Shown piece by piece: positions 1 through 5,720 of a DNA stretch of 5,720 nucleotides. This DNA comes from an uncultured Eubacteriales bacterium (GTDB lineage: Bacteria; Bacillota_A; Clostridia; Christensenellales; Aristaeellaceae), in assembly GCA_902766515.1 (NCBI GenBank), contig CACXEB010000037.1, positions 1 to 5,720 on the forward strand, in the 5' to 3' direction. The position numbers and the translations under genes were made by a program. The number at the start of each line of letters is the position of its first letter. Within the stretch, counting starts at the first letter, position 1. Below the pieces are notes generated by a model, which worked only from the letters and a program-made list of their open reading frames with translations, was not told the origin of the DNA and searched no databases.

Positions 1-687
<687 letters not shown>

Positions 688-733
688 GCTAATACCTCCC
701 TGAAAATGTTTGGGAACCGCTGATTTGGCGCTG

Positions 734-1912
734 TCAGCCGCCGAACAGGTTGCGGAAGAATCCGGACAGGCCGCCTGTGGCGGAGCGGTTGCCCGCTACG
801 GTGTCCACCACCAGGTCCAGCAGCCCCAGCGAACTGGAATAAGCGGGGCTGGACAGCTTGACCGCCCTGCGCGGCAGCTCCCGGACCGGACGCTCCAGCT
901 TGGCGGATAGGTAATCCTTGCCGCCCCGGTTGATGGCGAGCCCGCCGCCGGTCAGGTAGATGTTGGACCAGTTGCTGAGCTTGACGCCGCTTTCACGGAT
1001 GGCGTCCGCGATCGCCTCGCAGATTTCCTCCGTCCGGGCTTCAAGGATCATTTCGACCTTCTCGCGCTCCACGGTGATGGACGTGCCGTTCTTGTCCGTG
1101 GTATCGAAGCTGGTCTGTCCCGCAGAAAGTCCGTATACATACGCGCGCTTGATGGTTTCCGCCGCGTTCATGTTGATGTCCAGGCCATAGGCCAGGTCGG
1201 CCGTGATATTGCCGCCGCCCATGGGGATGGTCTTGAGGAAGGTCAGCGCGTCGCCCTCCACCGTCATCACTTCCGTCGTCAGGTAGCCGATATCGATCAG
1301 CACCGCCGTGCGGTCGCGTTCCGCGTCCGGGATAAACAGCATCGCCTGGCCCGTGGGGGTGGAGAAGCAGCCGGTCACGTTGATGTCCAGCTTCTTGAAC
1401 CGCGCGCGCACGTCGTCGATAAAGAACTGGTCGGCGATCACAAACGAGATCATCGCCCGGAGCTCATATCCCCGCGCGTTCATCGGCTCGAGGGTCTTTT
1501 CCCCGTCGTCGACCATGAACCAGGCCGGGCTGCGGTGGATGATCTGGCCCCGCACTTCCCCCAGCGCCTGCGTGGCGCGTTCGAACAGCTCGTCGATGTC
1601 CCGGATCGTGACGTGCGGATCCGCGCCCTGCAGGTCCACCTTGGCCTCCACCGCGCGGACGGTGCAGAAATCGCCCGGAACGCCGATATTGATGTCGCGG
1701 ATGCGGATCTTTGCCTGCTCCTCCGCCTCATGGATCGCATTGTTGATGGCATTATTCAGCTCGGACGGCGCATTCCACTGCCCGTCCAGATATCCGTCAT
1801 ACAGCTCTGTACCGGCACCGATAATATCGCAGCGCTCGTGGCCGTTTGCCTCCGCCACCAGCGCGACCAGCTTGCTGGTTCCAAAATCCATTGCCGTGAC
1901 TACTGACTTCAT
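734..1912 (-). CDS. ftsA: Cell division protein FtsA (actin-like membrane tether for FtsZ)
   Basis: This is a 392-residue protein of the actin/Hsp70 ATPase fold. FtsA binds the FtsZ tail and anchors the Z ring to the membrane. Visible elements are phosphate-1 motif MDFGTSK (8-14); the SHS2-like 1C subdomain at roughly 83-160; phosphate-2 region DIGYLTTE (207-214); the [16 protein letters not shown] segment (231-246); the adenosine motif YLTGGGLAI (319-327); and a C-terminal amphipathic segment [11 protein letters not shown] (382-392) that fits the membrane-targeting helix. Phosphate-2 is unusual, since FtsA proteins generally have DxGGGTT-like sequence and here Tyr-Leu replaces two glycines. 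The protein is shorter than the roughly 420-440 residues of E. coli and Bacillus FtsA, mainly in the linker before the final helix. The start is ATG at 1912, with GGAGAG at 1921-1926, 8 nt upstream. ftsZ follows after 46 nt, and the pairing with ftsZ supports the call. A divergent FtsA-domain paralogue is the only real alternative. Confidence 0.93.
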   Translation of the reverse strand: MKSVVTAMDFGTSKLVALVAEANGHERCDIIGAGTELYDGYLDGQWNAPSELNNAINNAIHEAEEQAKIRIRDINIGVPGDFCTVRAVEAKVDLQGADPHVTIRDIDELFERATQALGEVRGQIIHRSPAWFMVDDGEKTLEPMNARGYELRAMISFVIADQFFIDDVRARFKKLDINVTGCFSTPTGQAMLFIPDAERDRTAVLIDIGYLTTEVMTVEGDALTFLKTIPMGGGNITADLAYGLDINMNAAETIKRAYVYGLSAGQTSFDTTDKNGTSITVEREKVEMILEARTEEICEAIADAIRESGVKLSNWSNIYLTGGGLAINRGGKDYLSAKLERPVRELPRRAVKLSSPAYSSSLGLLDLVVDTVAGNRSATGGLSGFFRNLFGG

Positions 1913-1937
1913 GCGTACATCTCTCCATCTCAGGGCA

Positions 1938-1959
1938 TGCCGTGAGCGAGCTCAGGGCA
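1938..1959. repeat. Imperfect 22-bp palindrome in the ftsA leader
   Basis: The arms TGCC-G-TGAGC and GCTCA-G-GGCA are symmetrical around a central GA, with a single mismatch at 1942/1955. It lies between the predicted ftsA transcription start (about 1975) and the ftsA start codon. It could be a protein-binding operator or fold as an RNA hairpin in the leader. It overlaps a second, perfect 8-bp palindrome GGCATGCC at 1934-1941. It is also bordered by a 9-bp direct repeat CTCAGGGCA (1929-1937 and 1951-1959, 22-nt period). No U-tract follows it in the minus direction, so it is not a standard intrinsic terminator. The symmetry is seen directly; any function is inference. Confidence 0.5.
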
Positions 1960-1981
1960 CAGTTCCGCAAATTTTCATCTT

Positions 1982-2010
1982 ATTGTAACCGTTTTGTCAT
2001 AAATATGCAA
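1982..2010 (-). promoter_or_regulatory. Predicted sigma-A promoter for ftsA-ftsZ
   Basis: On the minus strand, a -35 box TTGCAT (2005-2010, weak match to TTGACA) is followed after exactly 17 bp by a -10 box TACAAT (1982-1987, five of six consensus bases). Just upstream of the -35, positions 2011-2031 form an A/T-rich patch with a run of seven A on the transcribed sense, resembling an UP element; this patch begins at the sua5 stop codon. The predicted start is near 1975, giving a leader of about 60 nt before ftsA. It is the most AT-rich stretch in its GC-rich surroundings. No terminator is seen after sua5, so read-through from sua5 may add to ftsA expression. Confidence 0.68.
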
Positions 2011-2028
2011 GAGGAAATTGAATTTTTT

Positions 2029-3045
2029 TCAAACATCGACCACATCGAAGGCCGCCGCCCGGGCCATGCGGTTCATCACGGCCAGGCCCACGGCTTCCTC
2101 GCTCACCGCCTCGGCGAACAGCCGGTCATACCCCAGGCGGTCCGCCTCGCGCAGGCAGGAAAACAGGTTGTGCGCAGCATCCAGCAGCGTCGCCCCCATG
2201 TCCATCACCCGCATGCCGGCGAAGCGGTCCATGTGCGGCGTCACCGCCAGCACCACCGCGTTGTCCTCCCGGCTGTAAGCACTGCGGATGGCCTCCGCCA
2301 CCGCGTCCGCTGTCCCCCGGTAGATCGTCAGCCGGCCTTTCGGGGCGTAGTGCCTGTGCTTCATCCCCGGCGAGGGGGCCGCCTCGCCCTCCTGCAGCGG
2401 GCGCATGACGCTGTCGGCCACCTCGCAGGCCCCGACCAGGGACCGGACCATCTCCCGTGTCACGGCGCCGGGGCGCAGGATCACCGGCACATCCCCGGAA
2501 GCGTCCAGCACCGTCGACTCCACCCCGTATTCACACGGACCGCCGTCGATGATCAGCGGGATGCGGCCGTTCATGTCCTCATACACGTGCTGCGCCGTCG
2601 TCGGGCTCGGCCGGGTGGACAGGTTGGCGCTCGGCGCTGCGACGGGGACCCGCGCCGCCCGCAGCATCGCCCGGGCCACCGGATGGCTCGGCATCCGCAT
2701 GCCGACGGTCGGAAGGCCCGCGGTCACCTCATCCGGCACGGCCGGCTTTTTGCGGCACAGGACCGTCAGCGGACCGGGCCAGAACGCCTCCATCAGGCGC
2801 CGGGCCATCCGGGTCGGCTCGCAGAGCGGCTCCAGCTGGGCCATCTCCCAGATATGCACGATCAGCGGGTTGTCCGCAGGCCGGTTCTTTGCCGCGAATA
2901 TGTCCAGCACCGCCCGGGCGTTCAGCGCGTCCGCGCCCAGGCCGTACACGGTTTCCGTGGGAAACGCCACCAGTCCGCCCGCCCGGAGTACCGTCCCGGC
3001 CTCCTCCAGCGCCTGCGCGGTGGGTTCAAGAATCCTGGTATTCAT
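2029..3045 (-). CDS. sua5: Threonylcarbamoyl-AMP synthase, long Sua5 type
   Basis: The enzyme makes threonylcarbamoyl-adenylate from threonine, bicarbonate and ATP. This is the first step of the t6A modification at position 37 of tRNAs reading ANN codons; the TsaD-containing complex then transfers the group. The 338-residue product has the YrdC domain at about 10-195, with FPTETVYGLG (28-37), KNRP (53-56), WPGPLTVL (89-96), PSANLS (138-143), and GGPCEYGVESTVLD (168-181). The linker SPGMKHRHYAP (225-235) is typical of Sua5, and a C-terminal Sua5 domain (about 238-338) follows, ending near EAVGLAVMNRMARAA. The length matches Sua5 (about 340) rather than the short TsaC (about 190). The start is ATG at 3045 with GGAGG at 3056-3060, a slightly long 10-nt spacing. 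It sits upstream of ftsA on the same strand across a 116-nt gap, an unusual neighbour for a division gene. Bacillus names this gene ywlC. Confidence 0.96.
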   Translation of the reverse strand: MNTRILEPTAQALEEAGTVLRAGGLVAFPTETVYGLGADALNARAVLDIFAAKNRPADNPLIVHIWEMAQLEPLCEPTRMARRLMEAFWPGPLTVLCRKKPAVPDEVTAGLPTVGMRMPSHPVARAMLRAARVPVAAPSANLSTRPSPTTAQHVYEDMNGRIPLIIDGGPCEYGVESTVLDASGDVPVILRPGAVTREMVRSLVGACEVADSVMRPLQEGEAAPSPGMKHRHYAPKGRLTIYRGTADAVAEAIRSAYSREDNAVVLAVTPHMDRFAGMRVMDMGATLLDAAHNLFSCLREADRLGYDRLFAEAVSEEAVGLAVMNRMARAAAFDVVDV

Positions 3046-3074
3046 CCGCGTAATGCCTCCTTCACAAGGCCCTC

Positions 3075-3103
3075 ATCATATACCAACGGCCGGCCCCTGT
3101 CAA
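3075..3103 (-). promoter_or_regulatory. Near-consensus sigma-A promoter for sua5
   Basis: On the minus strand, a perfect -35 box TTGACA (3098-3103) and a -10 box TATGAT (3075-3080, five of six) are separated by exactly 17 bp. The predicted transcription start is near 3068, leaving a leader of about 22 nt, just enough for the GGAGG site at 3056-3060. The spacer contains the 8-bp palindrome GGCCGGCC (3088-3095). It is the best promoter match in the window and is arranged back to back with the rightward promoter whose -10 is at 3211-3216. Confidence 0.8.
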
Positions 3104-3152
3104 CCGCGCGGCGCAGCCGGCCTCCTAAACACGCCGGCCAAACGGATATCCG
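3088..3152. repeat. Cluster of short palindromes between divergent promoters
   Basis: Within 65 bp there are three copies of the palindromic hexamer GCCGGC (3089-3094, 3116-3121, 3133-3138), the first inside the 8-bp palindrome GGCCGGCC. They are followed by a perfect 10-bp palindrome CGGATATCCG (3143-3152). The second and third GCCGGC copies could also pair as a 6-bp stem with an 11-nt loop. The cluster runs from within the sua5 promoter to about 35 bp before the rightward -35 box, a plausible place for regulator binding. GC-rich composition makes GCCGGC cheap to find by chance; the ATATCC-centred palindrome is the more distinctive element. Function is unproven. Confidence 0.35.
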
Positions 3153-3187
3153 GCAGAGCCTCAATATTTTAAATCTTTGTAATATAG

Positions 3188-3216
3188 TGGACTTTACGGG
3201 CGTTTTTATGTATAAT
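3188..3216 (+). promoter_or_regulatory. Predicted sigma-A promoter for the RDD-ABC transporter operon
   Basis: A -35 box TGGACT (3188-3193, four of six consensus bases) and a perfect -10 box TATAAT (3211-3216) are separated by 17 bp. Immediately upstream, about 3161-3187 is strongly A/T-rich, matching the position of an UP element. The predicted start is near 3223, giving a leader of about 57 nt to the GTG codon at 3280. This is the only convincing rightward promoter seen before the three plus-strand genes, which are spaced so tightly that they are probably one transcript. Confidence 0.72.
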
Positions 3217-3264
3217 GGCCCTGATGACATTCCGTTTCCGCGATACCTGATGCGACGTCTGAGA

Positions 3265-3270
3265 GGAGGT
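3265..3270 (+). promoter_or_regulatory. Shine-Dalgarno site fixing the GTG start of the RDD gene
   Basis: GGAGGT lies 9 nt before GTG at 3280. The in-frame ATG codons further upstream (3208 and 3250) have no such site, and the first lies upstream of the predicted transcription start. The reading frame stays open far to the left by chance, so this site is the main evidence for the true start. Confidence 0.8.
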
Positions 3271-3279
3271 GCGCCCACA

Positions 3280-4038
3280 GTGACCGATTTGCAGAAAGCA
3301 AGCCTGTGGAAGCGCATCTCCGCTTTTCTGTTCGACTTCATCCTGATGGCCATCGCCGCCGCCCTGTTTGCCCTGGTGCTGTCCTGGGTGACCGGCTATG
3401 ACGGTTACAACCAGCGGTTCAAGGCCGCCTATGACCGCGTCAGCGAAGCGTACCAGGTCTCCTTTGACCTGTCCTACGCCGAGTACGAAGCGATGACCGA
3501 AAGCGACCGCGCGCGGCTGACCGAAGCCTATGACACGCTCCGGAAGGACGCCGACGCCATGCAGGCGTACCAGATGATCCAGACGCTGTCGCAGCTGATC
3601 GTCAGCCTGAGCATCCTGGCCGCCTGCCTGCTGTCGGAGTTCGTGGTCCCGCTGTGGCTCAGGGACGGGCGGACGCTGGGCAAAAAGATCTTCGGCCTGG
3701 CCGTCATGCGGACGGACGGCGTGCGCGTCAATACCGTCAGCCTGCTGATCCGCGCGCTACTGGGCAAGTATACCATCGAAATCATGATCCCCGTCCTGAT
3801 CCTGCTGATGATCTTCTGGGGCACCATCGGCGTCATCGCGCCGGTCATCCTGTTCCTGATCCTCATCGTGGAAATCGTCGTCATGTGCGTGACGCGAACC
3901 AACGCCATGATCCATGATCTCCTGGCCAACACCGTCGTCGTGGATTACCTGAGCCAGATGATCTTCGACACGCCGGAGGCCATGATCGCATACAAAGAAC
4001 GCATCGCCGCAGAGCAAGCCCAACGTGAGCCCTACTGA
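3280..4038 (+). CDS. RDD-family integral membrane protein
   Basis: This 252-residue membrane protein fits the RDD family, named for a conserved Arg and two Asp. Arg12 and Asp19 are in the first helix (WKRISAFLFDFILMAIAAAL, about 10-37). The middle motif DGRTLGKKIFGLAVMRTDG lies at 129-147, and the closing motif MIHDLLANTVVV at 210-221 carries Asp213. A second helix spans about 105-127. A long hydrophobic stretch at about 166-205 is one or two membrane segments. Between helices 1 and 2 is a soluble, charged, probably helical insert (about 40-100, rich in Tyr, Glu, Arg and Asp), longer than in minimal RDD proteins. GTG at 3280 is chosen because GGAGGT precedes it by 9 nt. The ATPase gene begins 23 nt after its stop, so it probably shares a transcript with the transporter. 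RDD proteins mostly lack a known function; transport roles have been proposed for some. No substrate can be assigned. Confidence 0.88.
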   Translation: MTDLQKASLWKRISAFLFDFILMAIAAALFALVLSWVTGYDGYNQRFKAAYDRVSEAYQVSFDLSYAEYEAMTESDRARLTEAYDTLRKDADAMQAYQMIQTLSQLIVSLSILAACLLSEFVVPLWLRDGRTLGKKIFGLAVMRTDGVRVNTVSLLIRALLGKYTIEIMIPVLILLMIFWGTIGVIAPVILFLILIVEIVVMCVTRTNAMIHDLLANTVVVDYLSQMIFDTPEAMIAYKERIAAEQAQREPY

Positions 4039-4061
4039 CCGTCCAAGGAGGTTGTGCGCTT

Positions 4062-5171
4062 ATGAAAGTCGTCCTTGAAAACCTGACCAAGATCTTTCCC
4101 AGCAAGAACAAGAAGTCGCCCGAAGAAGTCGTCGCCGTCAACCGTTTCAATTTTGAAATCCCGGACGGAAAGCTGATCGGCCTGCTCGGGCCGTCCGGCT
4201 GCGGAAAGAGCACGACCCTTTACATGATCAGCGGCCTGCTCAAGCCCACCAGCGGCAAGATCTTCTTCGGGGACGACGACGTGACGGAGCTGTCCACCGA
4301 AAACAGGGGGATCGGCCTCGTCTTCCAGAACTACGCACTGTATCCCCACATGACGGTCAAGCAGAACATCATGTTCCCGCTTGAGAACCTTAAGGGCGCC
4401 GACCGCCTGAGCAAGGATCAGATGCAGGAGCGGGCCTACCAGGCCGCCAAGCTGGTCCAGATCGAGCAGCTGATGGACCGCAAGCCCAGCGAGCTGTCCG
4501 GCGGCCAGCAGCAGCGCGTCGCCATCGCCCGCGCCCTGGTCAAGATGCCGCGGGTGCTGCTGCTGGACGAGCCGCTCAGCAACCTGGACGCCCGCCTGCG
4601 CCTGCAGACGCGCGAGGAGATCCGCCGCATCCAGAAGGAAACCGGGATTACCACCATCTTCGTGACCCATGACCAGGAGGAAGCGATGAGCATCTCCGAC
4701 CTCATCGTCGTCATGAAGTCGGGCGTCGTCCAGCAGATCGGCGCACCGCAGGAAGTCTATGACGACCCGGCCAACCTCTTCGTCTCCAGGTTCCTGGGCA
4801 CGCCGCCCATCAACGTCTTCTCCGGCCGCGCCGAAGGCGGCGTCATCTATATCGGCGACGATCCCGTCCTGAAGGCCGACGTGCCGGACCAGCCGCTGAC
4901 CATCGGCGTGCGGCCGGAGGGCTTCATCCCGGACGAGGAGGGGCCGATGGTCTGCCACGAAACCGTCGTTGAGGTGATGGGGCACGCGGTCAGCTTCGTC
5001 TCCAAGCACCCGGCATCGCTGAACCCCCTGGTGCGCGCCATCAAGAGCGCGGACGAGGCTGTGCCGATGAAAAACGACATCATCCGCTACTGGATCAAGC
5101 CCCATAAAATCTTCCTGTTCAACAAGGACACGGAGGAGCGCATCCGATTTGAGGTGATGAAGCATGGTTGA
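4062..5171 (+). CDS. Carbohydrate ABC importer ATPase (MalK/UgpC/MsmX type)
   Basis: This is the ATP-hydrolysing subunit on the cytoplasmic face of a CUT1-type sugar importer; two copies drive a pair of permeases. The 369-residue protein has the nucleotide-binding domain at about 1-240: Walker A GPSGCGKST (43-51), Q-loop Gln89 in VFQNYALYP, signature LSGGQQQR (145-152), Walker B VLLLDE (165-170), D-loop SNLD (173-176), and switch His203 in VTHDQEEAMS. The C-terminal OB/TOBE-like regulatory domain includes IGVRPEGF (281-288). Length matches MalK (371) and MsmX (365), so it is complete. The start is ATG at 4062, with AAGGAGGT at 4045-4052, 9 nt upstream. It lies 23 nt after the RDD gene and overlaps the permease start by 8 nt, implying translational coupling. 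The family is clear; the sugar (maltooligosaccharide, glycerol-3-phosphate, other) is not. In many Bacillota one shared ATPase serves several importers, and this gene could do so. Confidence 0.95.
   Translation: MKVVLENLTKIFPSKNKKSPEEVVAVNRFNFEIPDGKLIGLLGPSGCGKSTTLYMISGLLKPTSGKIFFGDDDVTELSTENRGIGLVFQNYALYPHMTVKQNIMFPLENLKGADRLSKDQMQERAYQAAKLVQIEQLMDRKPSELSGGQQQRVAIARALVKMPRVLLLDEPLSNLDARLRLQTREEIRRIQKETGITTIFVTHDQEEAMSISDLIVVMKSGVVQQIGAPQEVYDDPANLFVSRFLGTPPINVFSGRAEGGVIYIGDDPVLKADVPDQPLTIGVRPEGFIPDEEGPMVCHETVVEVMGHAVSFVSKHPASLNPLVRAIKSADEAVPMKNDIIRYWIKPHKIFLFNKDTEERIRFEVMKHG
5151..5156 (+). promoter_or_regulatory. Shine-Dalgarno site of the permease gene, inside the ATPase gene
   Basis: GAGGTG lies within the last codons of the ATPase gene, 7 nt before ATG at 5164. 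The nearby ATG at 5156 and GTG at 5154 are not in the permease frame. The permease start therefore lies upstream of the ATPase stop (5169-5171), a layout typical of translationally coupled transporter subunits. Confidence 0.75.
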
Positions 5172-5720
5172 CAGCAAACAGCAATGGAAAGCCTGGCTGT
5201 ACCTGGCTCCCTGTATCCTCCTGCTGCTGGTGTTCACCGTCTGGCCCATCATCAACACCGTGGCGATGGCCTTTCTGGAAGACTACAGCGGCCTGGCAAA
5301 GATCGGCGGCGATACCTCCTTCCGCTTCGGCCTGGGCAATTTCACGCGGGTGGCGCAGAATGCGGATTTCCAGTCCGCGCTCACGACGACCATGCTGCTC
5401 TGCGTGATCACGGTACCGGTATCCACGGTGCTCGCCCTGCTGATCGCGGTCGCCCTGCACGCGATCAAGCCGCTGCAGAAGGCGCTGCAGACCATCTTTT
5501 TCCTCCCCTACGTCACCAACTCCATCGCCATCGGCATGGTGTTCGCCGCCATGTTCAACGTGATCGGCAACGTCGGCACCCGCCGGCCGCTCATCAGCAG
5601 CTACGGCATCGTCAATGATATCATCCGCCTGTTCGGCGGCAACTGGGTCAACTGGATCAACAGCGGGTCCGAATACTGGGCCAACCTGTTCGTGCTCATC
5701 GTCTATATCGTCTGGAACGC
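5164..5720 (+). CDS. Sugar ABC transporter permease, MalF/UgpA type (5' part; 3' end outside window)
   Basis: This is the first membrane subunit of a CUT1-type importer; it forms half of the translocation channel. The visible 185 residues start MVDSKQQWKAWLYLAPC. The first membrane segment is at about 10-37 (LAPCILLLLVFTVWPI, the usual LAP...P pattern). A periplasm-side loop with FGLGNFTRV follows (55-63), then QSALTTTMLLCVITVPVS leading into the second segment (about 72-99). FFLPYVTNSIAIGMVFAAMF (112-131) is the third, and a segment begins at about 172 (YWANLFVLIVYIVWN). The EAA loop that contacts the ATPase is expected further on and is not in view. The frame is open to the window edge. The ATG at 5164 overlaps the ATPase stop by 8 nt and is backed by GAGGTG at 5151-5156. 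The N-terminal portion lacks the extra helices of E. coli MalF and is more like UgpA/LacF. Substrate unknown. Confidence 0.93.
   Translation, partial: MVDSKQQWKAWLYLAPCILLLLVFTVWPIINTVAMAFLEDYSGLAKIGGDTSFRFGLGNFTRVAQNADFQSALTTTMLLCVITVPVSTVLALLIAVALHAIKPLQKALQTIFFLPYVTNSIAIGMVFAAMFNVIGNVGTRRPLISSYGIVNDIIRLFGGNWVNWINSGSEYWANLFVLIVYIVWN

Noticed and set aside
1909..1920. Three-codon open frame (ATG TAC GCA TGA) whose stop overlaps the ftsA start codon
   Set aside because: It is a possible minimal upstream frame, but GGAGAG directly abuts its ATG, too close to serve it, whereas the same site is well placed for ftsA.
2011..2031. A-tract after the sua5 stop as an intrinsic terminator
   Set aside because: There is no GC-rich stem before it; the run is of A, not U, in the sua5 transcript direction. 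It fits better as an UP element of the ftsA promoter.
3116..3138. GCCGGC...GCCGGC hairpin as a terminator
   Set aside because: No T-run follows on either strand and it lies between divergent promoters, where no upstream transcript needs stopping.
1942..3279. Long plus-strand open frame running into the RDD gene, which would give a 698-residue fusion
   Set aside because: It runs antisense through sua5, is rich in Arg, His, Pro and Gln as expected for a shadow of a GC-rich gene, and has no family resemblance. The RDD protein has its own Shine-Dalgarno site and GTG start at 3280, with a promoter just before.
3042..3353. Minus-strand open frame of 103 codons just upstream of sua5
   Set aside because: It crosses both divergent promoters and the 5' part of the RDD gene, has no ribosome site or family resemblance, and its stop only touches the sua5 start by chance.
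4032..5258. Minus-strand open frame of 408 codons opposite the ATPase and permease genes
   Set aside because: It is exactly opposite well-recognised genes, has an Asp/His/Leu/Val-heavy composition typical of an antisense shadow, and shows no motif of a known family.

Overview
The window looks like an ordinary chromosomal segment of a GC-rich member of the Bacillota, probably class Clostridia. This rests on the strong purine-rich Shine-Dalgarno sites (GGAGG or AAGGAGG) before every gene, sigma-A type promoters with 17-bp spacers, an FtsZ very close to the Bacillus type, and a full-length Sua5-type threonylcarbamoyl-AMP synthase. A finer placement (for example a gut lineage such as Christensenellales) is only a guess. 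No tRNA, rRNA, CRISPR array, insertion sequence, phage gene or plasmid gene was seen.

The left half (1-3045) is on the minus strand. Read in the direction of transcription it carries sua5 (threonylcarbamoyl-AMP synthase, tRNA t6A modification), then ftsA (actin-like membrane anchor of the divisome), then ftsZ (tubulin-like division GTPase, cut by the window edge after 229 codons). ftsA and ftsZ are 46 nt apart and probably co-transcribed. A sigma-A-like promoter with an A/T-rich upstream patch sits in the 116-nt gap between sua5 and ftsA. The ftsA leader holds an imperfect 22-bp palindrome. The usual upstream partners of ftsA in division/cell-wall clusters (ftsQ/divIB, mur genes) are not next to it here.

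The 234-nt gap 3046-3279 is a divergent control region. It has a near-consensus promoter for sua5 on the minus strand and a TATAAT promoter for the rightward genes, with GC-rich palindromes between them.

The right half (3280-5720) is on the plus strand. It encodes a two- or three-helix RDD-domain membrane protein (GTG start), then a MalK/UgpC/MsmX-like ATPase, then the first half of a MalF/UgpA-like permease that overlaps the ATPase gene by 8 nt. This is the beginning of a carbohydrate (CUT1-type) ABC importer operon. The second permease and the binding protein would be expected downstream, outside the window. The substrate cannot be told from what is visible.

I found no new multi-gene system. 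The points worth a second look are small: a non-canonical phosphate-2 loop and a short membrane tether in FtsA, the sua5-ftsA-ftsZ order, palindromes near the promoters, and the RDD gene placed at the head of a sugar-transporter operon.
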